Source of the DNA: Segatella albensis DSM 11370 = JCM 12258 | GTDB taxonomy: Bacteria > Bacteroidota > Bacteroidia > Bacteroidales > Bacteroidaceae | Direction: 5' to 3' | DNA: 64,000 bases | Assembly: GCF_000426565.1 (NCBI RefSeq) | Contig: NZ_AUFP01000001.1 | Span: 186,001-250,000 of the forward strand | Shown: piece by piece, positions 54,479 to 63,503 of the stretch | Numbering within the stretch: the stretch's first letter is position 1 | Layout of the letters: each line of letters opens with the position of its first letter | The notes under the pieces: model-generated | What the model saw: the letters and a program-made list of their open reading frames with translations, nothing else | Databases searched by the model: none | Told to the model about the DNA's origin: nothing | Program-made: the position numbers and the translations under genes

Positions 54479-56320
54479 TTATACTTGCTGCATATCATGC
54501 AGTTTCTTGTAATATCCATCCTTTGCTATCAGATCGTCATGTGAACCACGCTCTACAATGACACCTTCATGCAACACACAAATTTCATCAGCATTCTTGA
54601 TGGTACTCAGTCGATGGGCTACAGCCACGGTGGTACGTGTCTTCATCAGATGAGTGAGTGCATCCTGTACCAATCGCTCACTCTCTGTGTCTAGAGCAGA
54701 AGTTGCTTCATCAAGGATAAGGATAGGAGGATTCTTCAGGATGGCACGTGCAATACTTACACGTTGACGCTGACCACCTGACAGACGACCTCCCCGATCT
54801 CCGATATTTGTATCAAAGCCATGTTCCGATTCCATAATAAACTCATAAGCATTAGCAATCTTGGCTGCATTGATGATTTCTTCATCCGTAGCCTCTTCAT
54901 TACCAAATCGGATATTATTCTTAAAAGAGTCATTGAAGAGAATTGCTTCCTGGTTGACATTACCTATCAAGGAACGGAGGTCGTGAATACCTAAGTCTTT
55001 CACATTAATACCATCTATGAGCACTTCTCCTTCCTGTACATCATAATAGCGTGGTATCAAATCTACCAATGTCGACTTACCAGAACCGCTTTGCCCTACC
55101 AATGCTACCATTTTACCTTTTGGTATCGTGAGATTAATATCCTTAAGCACATACTTCAGTTCGGCAGTCTGACTATCAGTATAGGCAAAACTAACATGAC
55201 GAAACTCTATCTGATGTTCAAAACTTGTGATATGCTTAGCGTCCGGCTTCTCCTGTATTTCTATCTCTGCCTTAAGGATTTTATCAATTCTGTCGATACT
55301 GGCAAGACCCTTCGGAATATTGTAACTGGCTTTGGAGAATTCCTTCAATGGTGCTATGATACTATAGAGCATCACTAGATAGTAAATGAATATCGGACCG
55401 TCAAGGGCATCATAACGTAACACAAGGATACCACCAACCCACAAGACTACGATAATCATGATGGTGCCCAAGAATTCGCTCATCGGATGAGCCATCTGCT
55501 GACGAATGTTCACTTTCATGATATTGTCACGATAGGAGGTGTTGATCTTATCAAAACGGGCATTCATCTTATCTTCTGCACAGAAAGCCTTGATGATGCG
55601 CAGACCTCCAAGGGTTTCTTCTACTTGACTCATGGTATCACTCCACAAAGTTTGTGCAAAGGTACTCTGTGCCTTCAACTTTCTGCCGACAAATCCCATG
55701 AACCAACCGAAAATTGGTACAAAGATAATGGTAAACAATGTCAGTTGCCAACTGATAGCCAACAGGGTTCCGAAATAGATAATGATAAGAACAGGATTCT
55801 TGAATAGCATATCAATACTCGACATGATGCTGTTTTCTACTTCCTGTACATCACCACTCATTCTGGCAATGATATCGCCCTTGCGCTCTTCACTGAAAAA
55901 TTCCAAAGACAAAGAGGTTATCTTCTGATACAGTTGGTTACGGATATCACGGACCACACCTGTACGGATCGGAATGATCGTGGCAGAAGAAAGAAAATAT
56001 GCTGCCGTTTTCAGAAATGTCATGAAAGCAAGGAACATACCAATAATCAAAAGTGTTGTGGTAGCTCCATAATCTATCATCAATTCCTGTACATAATAAG
56101 AAAGGTTGTTCTGCAATACCTCTTTATCAAATGCCCATGGCATCAAATCATTAACACGCAATCCACCATCTACCTCGAAAAGGATCTGGAGAATCGGAAC
56201 CAAAGCCATAAACGAGAAGATATTAAGTATGGCTGATAATATATTAAAAAAGATCGAAAATGCCAAATACTTCTTATAAGGAGGCACAAATCGACGTAAT
56301 ACTTGCAGAAATTCCTTCAT
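54479..56320 (-). CDS. msbA: ABC transporter ATP-binding/permease protein, MsbA-like
   Basis: 613 residues, an ABC half-transporter. Six membrane segments (about 20-340), then the ATPase: Walker A GQSGSGKST, Q-loop NQEAILFND, signature LSGGQRQRVSIARAI, Walker B ILILDEATSALD and H-loop AHRLS. It probably flips lipid A-core across the inner membrane as a homodimer, in keeping with the LpxL and GT90 genes downstream; drug or other lipid export is possible. First gene of a seven-gene leftward operon. The -7 box lies 7 nt before the ATG. Confidence 0.85.
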   Translation of the reverse strand: MKEFLQVLRRFVPPYKKYLAFSIFFNILSAILNIFSFMALVPILQILFEVDGGLRVNDLMPWAFDKEVLQNNLSYYVQELMIDYGATTTLLIIGMFLAFMTFLKTAAYFLSSATIIPIRTGVVRDIRNQLYQKITSLSLEFFSEERKGDIIARMSGDVQEVENSIMSSIDMLFKNPVLIIIYFGTLLAISWQLTLFTIIFVPIFGWFMGFVGRKLKAQSTFAQTLWSDTMSQVEETLGGLRIIKAFCAEDKMNARFDKINTSYRDNIMKVNIRQQMAHPMSEFLGTIMIIVVLWVGGILVLRYDALDGPIFIYYLVMLYSIIAPLKEFSKASYNIPKGLASIDRIDKILKAEIEIQEKPDAKHITSFEHQIEFRHVSFAYTDSQTAELKYVLKDINLTIPKGKMVALVGQSGSGKSTLVDLIPRYYDVQEGEVLIDGINVKDLGIHDLRSLIGNVNQEAILFNDSFKNNIRFGNEEATDEEIINAAKIANAYEFIMESEHGFDTNIGDRGGRLSGGQRQRVSIARAILKNPPILILDEATSALDTESERLVQDALTHLMKTRTTVAVAHRLSTIKNADEICVLHEGVIVERGSHDDLIAKDGYYKKLHDMQQV

Positions 56321-56327
56321 AACGATG

Positions 56328-56357
56328 CAAAGATAGTATTTCTATACAAACCCTCAA
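56328..56357 (-). promoter_or_regulatory. Promoter of the msbA operon, 7 nt from the start codon
   Basis: Minus strand: TTG (56357-56355), 19 bp, TATCTTTG (56335-56328), then CATCGTT and ATG. Predicts a leaderless mRNA. A short dyad AAACCC/GGGTTT (56348-56364) overlaps the -33 and may end miaB transcription. Confidence 0.7.
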
Positions 56358-56371
56358 AGGGTTTTCTGTTT

Positions 56372-57706
56372 TTATTTTACTTCTTCGCCAAAGAGGGTTG
56401 CCGATGATGAACCGGTAATACGAACTTTGACAAAATCACCAACATGATGATTTCCCTTGTTGATGACGACAGCTTTATTCTGTTCTGTGCGTCCCATGAG
56501 TTGCTCACGACTGCGCTTACTGAATCGTTCGATAAGGATGACGAATTCTTTACCTTCATCTTTCTTATTCTGTTCAGCACTTATCTCTGTCTGTAGCTTG
56601 ATTAGTTCATTGAGTCGACGGATCTTCTCATCCTCTGATACGTTATCAGGTAAATGCTTGGCAGCATAGGTACCAGGACGCTCGCTGTATTTGAACATAA
56701 AGGCACTATCATATCCCACCTCGCGAACCAACGACAAGGTTTTCTGGAAATCTTCTTCGGTCTCATCATGATAACCTACAAAGATATCAGTGGTAATACC
56801 GCAACCTGGGATAATTCGGCGGATAGCCTCTACCTTACTCAGATAATCCTCACGCGTATATTTACGATTCATCAACTTCAATATCTTGTTGCTTCCACTC
56901 TGTGCAGGGAAATGGATGTGGTTACAGAGATTTGGCTCATCGGCAATGGCATGCAAGATGTCTTCGCTCATATCCTCAGGATTAGAGGTTGTAAAGCGCA
57001 CACGCATATCAGGCACAGCTTCGGCAACCAAACGGAGAAGTTCTGCAAATGATGTTCCATTCTCAGGACGCTTACCGTTCGGTAACAATCCGTAAGAGTT
57101 GACATTCTGACCTAATAAGGTTACTTCTTTGAATCCTTTATCGTGCAAATCGCGTACCTCGGCAAGAATACTCTCTACATCACGACTACGTTCACGACCA
57201 CGAGTATAAGGTACAATACAATAGTGACAGAAGTTATTGCAACCACGCATGATGCTTACAAAACCACTCACACGATTGCCGCCAATACGCTGAGGAATTA
57301 TATTGCGATAAGTTTCAGTGGTAGAAAGCTCTACATTCTCCGCATTATGTCCCATCTCACATTGAGCAATCATATCAGGAAGGTTCAAGTAAGAATCCGG
57401 TCCACATACCAGATTGGCATGATGGTTATTGATTAAATCGTCTTTAACACGCTCGGCCATACACCCAAGCACACCCAAGATCAACTTGCGACCCTTCTTC
57501 TGCTCTGCATGAAGAGTATCAAGACGATGATAAATCTTATTCTCTGCATTTTCTCGTATACTGCAAGTGTTCAAGAATACAGCATCAGCCTCATCTTCAT
57601 TCTCGCAAACTTCATAATCGGCCATCTTCATCACAGAAGCAACAACCTCACTGTCAGCAACATTCATCTGACAGCCATAAGTCTCTATATATAATTTCTT
57701 ACTCAT
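56372..57706 (-). CDS. miaB: tRNA-2-methylthio-N6-isopentenyladenosine methylthiotransferase
   Basis: 444 residues. UPF0004 domain at the N terminus with three Cys (YGCQMN, NTCSIREN, GCMAERV), the radical SAM cluster motif CNNFCHYC (about 156-163) and a C-terminal TRAM domain (about 380-444). It adds the methylthio group at A37 of tRNAs that read U-starting codons. Alone in its unit with a perfect consensus promoter. Confidence 0.95.
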   Translation of the reverse strand: MSKKLYIETYGCQMNVADSEVVASVMKMADYEVCENEDEADAVFLNTCSIRENAENKIYHRLDTLHAEQKKGRKLILGVLGCMAERVKDDLINNHHANLVCGPDSYLNLPDMIAQCEMGHNAENVELSTTETYRNIIPQRIGGNRVSGFVSIMRGCNNFCHYCIVPYTRGRERSRDVESILAEVRDLHDKGFKEVTLLGQNVNSYGLLPNGKRPENGTSFAELLRLVAEAVPDMRVRFTTSNPEDMSEDILHAIADEPNLCNHIHFPAQSGSNKILKLMNRKYTREDYLSKVEAIRRIIPGCGITTDIFVGYHDETEEDFQKTLSLVREVGYDSAFMFKYSERPGTYAAKHLPDNVSEDEKIRRLNELIKLQTEISAEQNKKDEGKEFVILIERFSKRSREQLMGRTEQNKAVVINKGNHHVGDFVKVRITGSSSATLFGEEVK

Positions 57707-57729
57707 ATGTTCATAAACATTTTAGGGTG

Positions 57730-57760
57730 CAAAGTTACTGAAAATAAATGATTTACACAA
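57730..57760 (-). promoter_or_regulatory. Promoter of miaB
   Basis: Minus strand: TTG (57760-57758), 20 bp, TAACTTTG (57737-57730), 23 nt before the ATG. Confidence 0.82.
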
Positions 57761-57788
57761 ATTACCCCCTATTTTTCCAACTTTTGGA

Positions 57789-58745
57789 TTAGTGTTTTAG
57801 TGGTTTAGACACCAACAGAAGTGCATAATAGATAATAAACGCACTAATAAGACCTGCAATAGCATCTACGGCATAATGTGCCTGAATGTAGACCGTAGCC
57901 ATACAGAGGAATACATAGAAAGGCAATAAGACATAGACGAGTCGGCGATTCTTACTATGCAAAGCCAAAAGCATACATATTGTGCTCACACCGACATGTG
58001 AACTTGGAAAAGCTGCCGTAGGACGTTCTCCCGCATTCTTTGCATCCTCCACCAACTGATAGAAGAATCCGTCCTGATAACCCGGTGACACAAGACAGTC
58101 TTGGGTATGACTGAAATAGTCACCAAGTGACGGGAATATACCATGCGCAATATCATTCACTCCTACTGCATCGTAATAGAATGTAGGACCTGCTACCGGG
58201 AAGAAGATAAATATCACATAATATATAAAGAAAGAAGCGAGGATGATAAACGAACAACGCTCAAACTCCTGATAACGACAAAAGAAGTAGAACAATGCCA
58301 CTACTGCTATCATCGGATAATACATCACATATCCCATATCCATGAGCTCACTTATTATCGCCCAATGGAAATTCTTGGCAAATACCAGTGCTGGTTGGAA
58401 TCCAAAAAGGCTCTGTTCCCACCCCGCCACAATATGGTCTAGATTAGGGAACATACGATTTATCTCATAAGTATCCGGATACCACCATGCCAGTAACCCC
58501 ATTTGTACACCCACACGTACCAACAACGTAAACCTACAAGGGAGCATACGATACACGCCCCATACCGCAACTGTCATGAAGAGCACTCTCAATCGTCCCC
58601 AAAGCATAGCCTGAGGATTTTCAATACGTGTATAAGTAAAGGCCATGATGGCCAAAGTAAAGAACAGATATGCCAGTACCACCCACTCTAGGGCTAACAA
58701 TCCTTTCTTAGGATTCTTGGTAATTTTGAAAATATCTTTCAACAT
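57789..58745 (-). CDS. PAP2-superfamily membrane phosphatase (AUR1-like)
   Basis: 318 residues with about six to seven membrane segments. The PAP2 motif 2 is FPSSHVGVST (about 246-255) and motif 3 is QAHYAVDAIAG (about 287-297); motif 1 is replaced by FFPVAGPTFYYDA, as in the AUR1/inositolphosphotransferase branch. It may act on lipid phosphates or transfer a phospho-head group to a ceramide-type lipid, since Bacteroidota make sphingolipids, but nothing here proves it. 17 bp after the epimerase gene. Confidence 0.75.
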   Translation of the reverse strand: MLKDIFKITKNPKKGLLALEWVVLAYLFFTLAIMAFTYTRIENPQAMLWGRLRVLFMTVAVWGVYRMLPCRFTLLVRVGVQMGLLAWWYPDTYEINRMFPNLDHIVAGWEQSLFGFQPALVFAKNFHWAIISELMDMGYVMYYPMIAVVALFYFFCRYQEFERCSFIILASFFIYYVIFIFFPVAGPTFYYDAVGVNDIAHGIFPSLGDYFSHTQDCLVSPGYQDGFFYQLVEDAKNAGERPTAAFPSSHVGVSTICMLLALHSKNRRLVYVLLPFYVFLCMATVYIQAHYAVDAIAGLISAFIIYYALLLVSKPLKH

Positions 58746-58762
58746 GCTTTTTATCTATATAA

Positions 58763-59758
58763 TTACAACCAATGATTCTCCTTATACCATTCCATAGACA
58801 GATGTACACCTTGCTCCAAGTCATATTGAGGATGATATCCGAGTTCATCTACAGCCGGTTCTATATCGCACCGCCAGTTACGTTGTTTCAATATATTATA
58901 TTTATCATTGTTCAGAGCCGAAATCTTACCTGTCATTCTACCGATATACTCACCGAAGAAGGTAACCACACGAAGTACCCATACCGGTGCCTTGATGCGA
59001 ATCCACCAAGGGCATCCAAGTTCTTCGTGTATCAAATTACTGAAAGTCTCACTCTGGTATACCTCACCATCACTCAGGAAGTATTTGCGTCCATCCTTTC
59101 CATGGTCTAGTGCTAGGAATACAGCCTGTACCACATCCTGAACATACACAAAGGTGATATCCTGGCGTTTGAAACCCACCGAGAAATCAGTATGCTGCTT
59201 GATACTCTTTGCCATCAAGAAATAATCTCGTTCGCGAGGGCCATAGACACCTGTCGGACGAAGCACAATATACGGGAAATTGTTTCCAATAGAATCCAAG
59301 AACTTCTCGGCAGCCAGTTTACTCTTACCATAAGCCGTATTCGGACGAGGAATATCCCCCTCCGTAATCTCTTGATAAGGTTGCTTTTCCTTGATAGCGC
59401 CAAAGATACTCAGAGAACTTAAATAGACAAATCTTTTGATTGGAATTTTAAGTTTCAGAATTGCATGAACAAGGTTCTTTGTACCTTCTGTGTTCACACG
59501 GAAGAAATCTTCATGATGCAAGCATTTTGTAACACCAGCAGCATGAACAATATAATCAAAATCGTGACCCTCCAATTCTTTCAACAGGTCGGTTTCTGAT
59601 GAGAGATTGAGTTCAATAAAATGTATGCGCTTATCCTGCAAGTACTTACGAGAGCTAGACTTACGTACCGCTGCCCAGGTCTCCATACCTTGTCGTAAAG
59701 CCTCTTCTACGATATAGCTACCGATAAAGCCGGATGCGCCTGTAATTAGAATTTTCAT
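58763..59758 (-). CDS. NAD(P)-dependent epimerase/dehydratase (extended SDR)
   Basis: 331 residues from the ATG at 59758. Rossmann motif TGASGFIGSY (7-16), the catalytic YxxxK in NTAYGKSKLAAE (about 148-159) and VLRPTGVYGPRE. Extended SDR enzymes act on nucleotide sugars or on sterol/flavanone-like substrates; the substrate is unknown. It forms a two-gene unit with the PAP2 gene, so a lipid-linked or sugar-lipid substrate is possible. Confidence 0.85.
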   Translation of the reverse strand: MKILITGASGFIGSYIVEEALRQGMETWAAVRKSSSRKYLQDKRIHFIELNLSSETDLLKELEGHDFDYIVHAAGVTKCLHHEDFFRVNTEGTKNLVHAILKLKIPIKRFVYLSSLSIFGAIKEKQPYQEITEGDIPRPNTAYGKSKLAAEKFLDSIGNNFPYIVLRPTGVYGPRERDYFLMAKSIKQHTDFSVGFKRQDITFVYVQDVVQAVFLALDHGKDGRKYFLSDGEVYQSETFSNLIHEELGCPWWIRIKAPVWVLRVVTFFGEYIGRMTGKISALNNDKYNILKQRNWRCDIEPAVDELGYHPQYDLEQGVHLSMEWYKENHWL

Positions 59759-59777
59759 TAAAAATAATATAATTCGC

Positions 59778-59808
59778 TTGCAAAGATACAAATATTTTTG
59801 TTACTTTG
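59778..59808 (+). promoter_or_regulatory. Promoter of rnr
   Basis: TTG at 59778-59780, 20 bp, TTACTTTG at 59801-59808 (one mismatch to TAnnTTTG). This rules out the ATG at 59806 as start. Confidence 0.65.
59781..59788 (-). promoter_or_regulatory. -7 box of the epimerase-PAP2 unit
   Basis: Minus-strand TATCTTTG, 22 nt before the ATG, lying within the spacer of the rnr promoter. Confidence 0.55.
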
Positions 59809-59835
59809 CCCATAAAATATAAAAAACACATATCT

Positions 59836-62049
59836 ATGGGAAAAGGAAAGAAAGGTGGAAAACGAATGTCGAAGAAACTGTTGAGTGAGAAATTGGAAAA
59901 TTTCTTCGCATCTCAACCTGGCAAAGTTTTCTCATTTAAAGAGATATTCAAAGCACTCAAGCTAAACACTCATCCCCTGAAGATGCTTGCCATTGACACC
60001 ATGGAAGAAATGGCATGGGATGATTTTCTGAAAAGAGTCAGCGATAACAGTTATCAACTTAACCAGTCTGGTCAGGTACAGAAAGGAACATTTGTTCGTA
60101 AGGCGAATGGTAAGAACTCTGTGATTCCTGAGGGCAGCGACCAACCGATCTTTGTTTCTGAACGTAACTCTATGGGAGCTCTCAGCGGAGATAAGGTAGA
60201 ATTCACCTTTCTTGCGCGCCGTCGCAATCATATTCGTGAAGCGCAAGTCAACCAAGTACTCCAGCGTGCCAAAGACACTTTTGTCGGTCGCCTGAAGGTA
60301 GATAAGGAACTAGCTTATCTGGTAACCCAAGGTGATACCTTTGCTCACAACATTATCATTCCTAGACGCAAGCTGAAAGGAGGAAAAATGGATGATAAGG
60401 CTATCGTGAAGGTCATAGAATGGCCTGACGGTGAGGTAAAGAGTCCTATCGGTGAGGTTGTGGACATTTTAGGACAAACCGGTGACAACGATGTAGAGAT
60501 GAACACCATTCTCGCTCAGTATGGTCTACCTTACAAATATCCAAAGGCTGTAGAGGATGCTGCCAACAAGATTACAGGAGAGATTACCGAACAAGACCTG
60601 AAGGAACGTGAAGACTTCCGCGATACATGGACTTGTACCATCGACCCGAAGGATGCTAAAGACTTTGATGATGCTTTATCGTTCAAGAAGTTAGATAATG
60701 GACTCTATCAGGTAGGTGTTCACATTGCTGACGTCAGTCATTATGTGAAAGAAGGCGACATCATCGACCGTGAGGCTCAAAAGCGTGCCACAAGTATCTA
60801 TCTTGTCGACCGCACCATTCCTATGCTCCCAGAGCATCTTTGCAACTTTGTATGTAGTCTTCGCCCTAACGAGGAGAAGTTAGCCTTCAGCGTCATATTC
60901 GACTTGAATGAAAATGGCGATGTTAAGAAATACAGAATCGTGCATTGTGTCATCAAGAGCGATCGCCGATATGCTTATGAAGAGGTACAACAGATTCTAG
61001 AAGACAATGGTGTGATTGACGGCACCGGCGAACCTGCTCCTGCAGCTCCTAAGGAAGGATACAAAGGAGATTATGCCGACAATCTGATTATGCTTGACCG
61101 TCTGGCCAAAAAGCTCCGTGCCAAGAGATTTAAAGATGGTTCCGTGAAGTTCGACTCTGAAGAGTTGCACTTTGAAGTTGATGAGAAAGGAAAGCCAATA
61201 CGCTGTTTCTTCAAACGGTCAAAGGATGCCAACAAACTTGTTGAGGAGTTTATGCTTCTTGCCAACAGAACCGTTGCCGAGGATGTTGGTAAGGTGAAGA
61301 AAGGTAAAAAGGCTAAGACCCTGCCTTATCGTATTCACGACAATCCAGACCCTCAGAAGTTGGAAACATTGCGCCAGTTCATCGTGAAGTTCGGTTACAA
61401 ACTGAAGAGCACCAGTACTATGGGAGCGACGGCTCGCGCTCTGAACAAATTGATGGACGACTGCGAGGAAAAGCCAGAGCAGAAGATGATACAGACCGTT
61501 GCTCTTAGAGCAATGATGAAGGCGAAATATAGTGTTCACAACATCGGTCACTTCGGTTTGGCCTTCGAATACTACACCCATTTTACCTCTCCTATCCGAA
61601 GATATCCGGATACGATGGTTCATCGTTTGATCACCCGTTATCAGCAAGGTGGAAGAAGTGCCAACGAAAAATATTACGAGAAACTTTGCGAACATAGCAG
61701 TGACATGGAGTTAATAGCCCAGAGTGCCGAACGCGACTCTATAAAATATAAGATGGTAGAGTTTATGGGCGACAAGATAGGCAACGAATATCCTGCTCAC
61801 ATCAGTGGTATCACCAGTTTCGGTATCTATGCCGAGATTGACGAGAATCATTGTGAAGGTATGATTCCTATGCGTGACCTTGACGACGACTATTATGAGT
61901 TCGATGAGCGCAACTTCTGTCTTGTAGGACGCCGTCACCATCACAAATATCAGCTAGGTGATGCTGTCCGAATTAAGGTTGCCAAAGCCAATCTGGAGAA
62001 GAAGCAACTTGATTTTACGATCATAGAACAAGAAAAGAAGAAACGATAA
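59836..62049 (+). CDS. rnr: Ribonuclease R
   Basis: 737 residues from the ATG at 59836; the upstream ATG (59806) lies in the -7 box. A basic N terminus (MGKGKKGGKRMSKK), a winged-helix region (about 15-70), cold-shock domains (about 80-230), the RNB catalytic domain with DPKDAKDFDDALS (about 273-285, metal Asp residues) and a C-terminal S1 domain (about 650-735). It degrades structured RNA from the 3' end in the cytoplasm. Monocistronic, followed by a long palindrome. Confidence 0.95.
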   Translation: MGKGKKGGKRMSKKLLSEKLENFFASQPGKVFSFKEIFKALKLNTHPLKMLAIDTMEEMAWDDFLKRVSDNSYQLNQSGQVQKGTFVRKANGKNSVIPEGSDQPIFVSERNSMGALSGDKVEFTFLARRRNHIREAQVNQVLQRAKDTFVGRLKVDKELAYLVTQGDTFAHNIIIPRRKLKGGKMDDKAIVKVIEWPDGEVKSPIGEVVDILGQTGDNDVEMNTILAQYGLPYKYPKAVEDAANKITGEITEQDLKEREDFRDTWTCTIDPKDAKDFDDALSFKKLDNGLYQVGVHIADVSHYVKEGDIIDREAQKRATSIYLVDRTIPMLPEHLCNFVCSLRPNEEKLAFSVIFDLNENGDVKKYRIVHCVIKSDRRYAYEEVQQILEDNGVIDGTGEPAPAAPKEGYKGDYADNLIMLDRLAKKLRAKRFKDGSVKFDSEELHFEVDEKGKPIRCFFKRSKDANKLVEEFMLLANRTVAEDVGKVKKGKKAKTLPYRIHDNPDPQKLETLRQFIVKFGYKLKSTSTMGATARALNKLMDDCEEKPEQKMIQTVALRAMMKAKYSVHNIGHFGLAFEYYTHFTSPIRRYPDTMVHRLITRYQQGGRSANEKYYEKLCEHSSDMELIAQSAERDSIKYKMVEFMGDKIGNEYPAHISGITSFGIYAEIDENHCEGMIPMRDLDDDYYEFDERNFCLVGRRHHHKYQLGDAVRIKVAKANLEKKQLDFTIIEQEKKKR

Positions 62050-62052
62050 CTC

Positions 62053-62147
62053 TTCTCGGTGAGATATTCATATGAGTCCCATGAAGTCTATATATACAAA
62101 AAATAGATTTCATGGGATTCATGTTTGTAGATATCTCTATGAGAGAA
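62053..62147. repeat. 95-bp imperfect palindrome after rnr
   Basis: Inner stem of 20 bp (62072-62091 with 62103-62122, two G-T wobbles) around an 11-nt loop, then GAGATAT/ATATCTC (62061-62067, 62131-62137) and TTCTC/GAGAA (62053-62057, 62143-62147). No U-tract follows, so it is not a standard terminator; it may protect the mRNA end or be a small mobile-element remnant. Confidence 0.75.
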
Positions 62148-62208
62148 TTCTAATCACTACTTATAATAATTTAATGCGATATACAAATAAGAATAAAGAA
62201 AAAAGCAC

Positions 62209-62216
62209 TACCTTTG
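62209..62216 (+). promoter_or_regulatory. -7 box of the CHR transporter pair
   Basis: TACCTTTG, 56 nt before the first ATG; no well-placed TTG. Confidence 0.5.
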
Positions 62217-62272
62217 CAGCGGAATAAGAATGAGGTAAAAGACATTGATAAAGAAACTAAACAAAAAGAAAT

Positions 62273-62821
62273 ATGTTATTAAAATTTTTCTTAACCTGTA
62301 ATAAGATTGGAGCTTTCACCTTAGGAGGAGGATACGCTATGATTCCAATCATGGAACAGGAGTTTGTAGACAAGAACCATTGGATGGAACGACAAGAATT
62401 CATGGATATCATGGTAGTGGCACAAACCACCCCAGGTATATTTTCAATAGATATGGCCAGCCATATCGGATATAAGATGAAAGGCGTCTGGGGCGGCATC
62501 GTCGGTGCTATTGGCATAGCCTTACCTTCTATCATCATGATTCTGCTCATTGCCATGTTCTTCCATACTTTCAAGGATAACATTTATGTTGCTAAGTTTT
62601 TCCGCGGAGCTCGTCCTGCAGTAGTGGCTCTCATCGCAGCACCCTGTTTCAAGATGGCCAAGACAGCCAACATCAACCGATACAACTGTTGGATTCCCAT
62701 CGTCTGCTGTCTGCTAATAGCAGCTATGGGCGTATCACCAATTTGGATTATCATTGCAGCCGGAATATCAGGATTCCTCTATGGCAAATACAAGAGAAAG
62801 AGAAACAATATAAAAGACTAA
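62273..62821 (+). CDS. Chromate transporter family protein, short-chain, first of pair
   Basis: 182 residues, about half of a full-length ChrA. It has the family start LTCNKIGAFTLGGGYAMIP with the GGGYAM motif (about 17-22), QTTPGIFSIDMASHIGYK, and about five to six membrane segments, ending in a Lys/Arg tail. Short-chain CHR proteins work as unlike pairs. Chromate is the named substrate of the family, but transport of other anions is likely in this setting. 12 bp before its partner. Confidence 0.88.
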   Translation: MLLKFFLTCNKIGAFTLGGGYAMIPIMEQEFVDKNHWMERQEFMDIMVVAQTTPGIFSIDMASHIGYKMKGVWGGIVGAIGIALPSIIMILLIAMFFHTFKDNIYVAKFFRGARPAVVALIAAPCFKMAKTANINRYNCWIPIVCCLLIAAMGVSPIWIIIAAGISGFLYGKYKRKRNNIKD

Positions 62822-62833
62822 AAAGCAAGACAG

Positions 62834-63406
62834 ATGTTATTCGTAAAAATATTTTGGATATTCTCACAGATCGGCATATTCAACTTTGGTGGTGGTTATG
62901 CCATGATCTCCCTTATCTACAACGATGTAGTAGTAAAGAACCATTGGCTCACAAGTTCCGAGTTTACCGATATCGTAGCCATCAGTCAGTCCACCCCAGG
63001 CCCTATCGGTATCAACGCGGCCACCTATACAGGCTATGTGGCCGTAGTAAATGCAGGATTTCCCCATTGGGCAGGCATCATAAGTGCCGTCATCGCCTCA
63101 CTGGCTATCATATGGCTACCATTCATCCTCATGATTTGTATCAGTCATTATCTGTTGAATCATAAAGACTCCCCGATCGTGAAGGATATCTTTGCAGCCC
63201 TTCGTCCAGCCATCATCGGACTGATTGCCGCTGCTGCCATCATGCTGATGAACAAAGACAACTTTGGTTCACCTCATGAGGATATGTTCTCCTTCGCCAT
63301 CAGCATCGCACTCTTTGCCGCAGCCTTCGTTGCCACAAGATTCTACAAGGCCAACCCTATCCTTGTACTTGCCCTCTGTGGCATCGTCGGTCTTATCGTC
63401 TATTAA
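62834..63406 (+). CDS. Chromate transporter family protein, short-chain, second of pair
   Basis: 190 residues. Same half-ChrA layout: IFSQIGIFNFGGGYAMISLI, SQSTPGPIGINAATYTGY, and a later repeat of membrane segments. It differs from its partner enough to suppose opposite membrane orientations, as shown for short-chain CHR pairs elsewhere. Co-transcribed with the first gene. Confidence 0.88.
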   Translation: MLFVKIFWIFSQIGIFNFGGGYAMISLIYNDVVVKNHWLTSSEFTDIVAISQSTPGPIGINAATYTGYVAVVNAGFPHWAGIISAVIASLAIIWLPFILMICISHYLLNHKDSPIVKDIFAALRPAIIGLIAAAAIMLMNKDNFGSPHEDMFSFAISIALFAAAFVATRFYKANPILVLALCGIVGLIVY

Positions 63407-63440
63407 CGGCATTCTACTACAAAGGAATGTAAAACCATAT

Positions 63441-63478
63441 TAATTTTGCAGCAATAACGAAATAAATCACTACTTTTG
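63441..63478 (+). promoter_or_regulatory. Two tandem -7 boxes before the hemolysin III gene
   Basis: TAATTTTG (63441-63448) and TACTTTTG (63471-63478), each followed by CAGCA, 30 bp apart. The TTG inside the first box sits 22 bp before the second, so one may serve as -33 of the other. Confidence 0.55.
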
Positions 63479-63503
63479 CAGCAGTAAATCTACAAATAGA
63501 TGT

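Noticed and set aside
42273..56320. Horizontally acquired island
   Set aside because: No integrase, transposase, tRNA junction or evident change in base use was seen; composition was not computed, so the claim is not made.
59806..59838. Upstream start of RNase R at 59806
   Set aside because: This ATG overlaps the probable -7 box; the ATG at 59836 starts the usual basic N terminus.
62053..62147. Classical rho-independent terminator for rnr
   Set aside because: The stem is long but no run of T follows on the plus strand.
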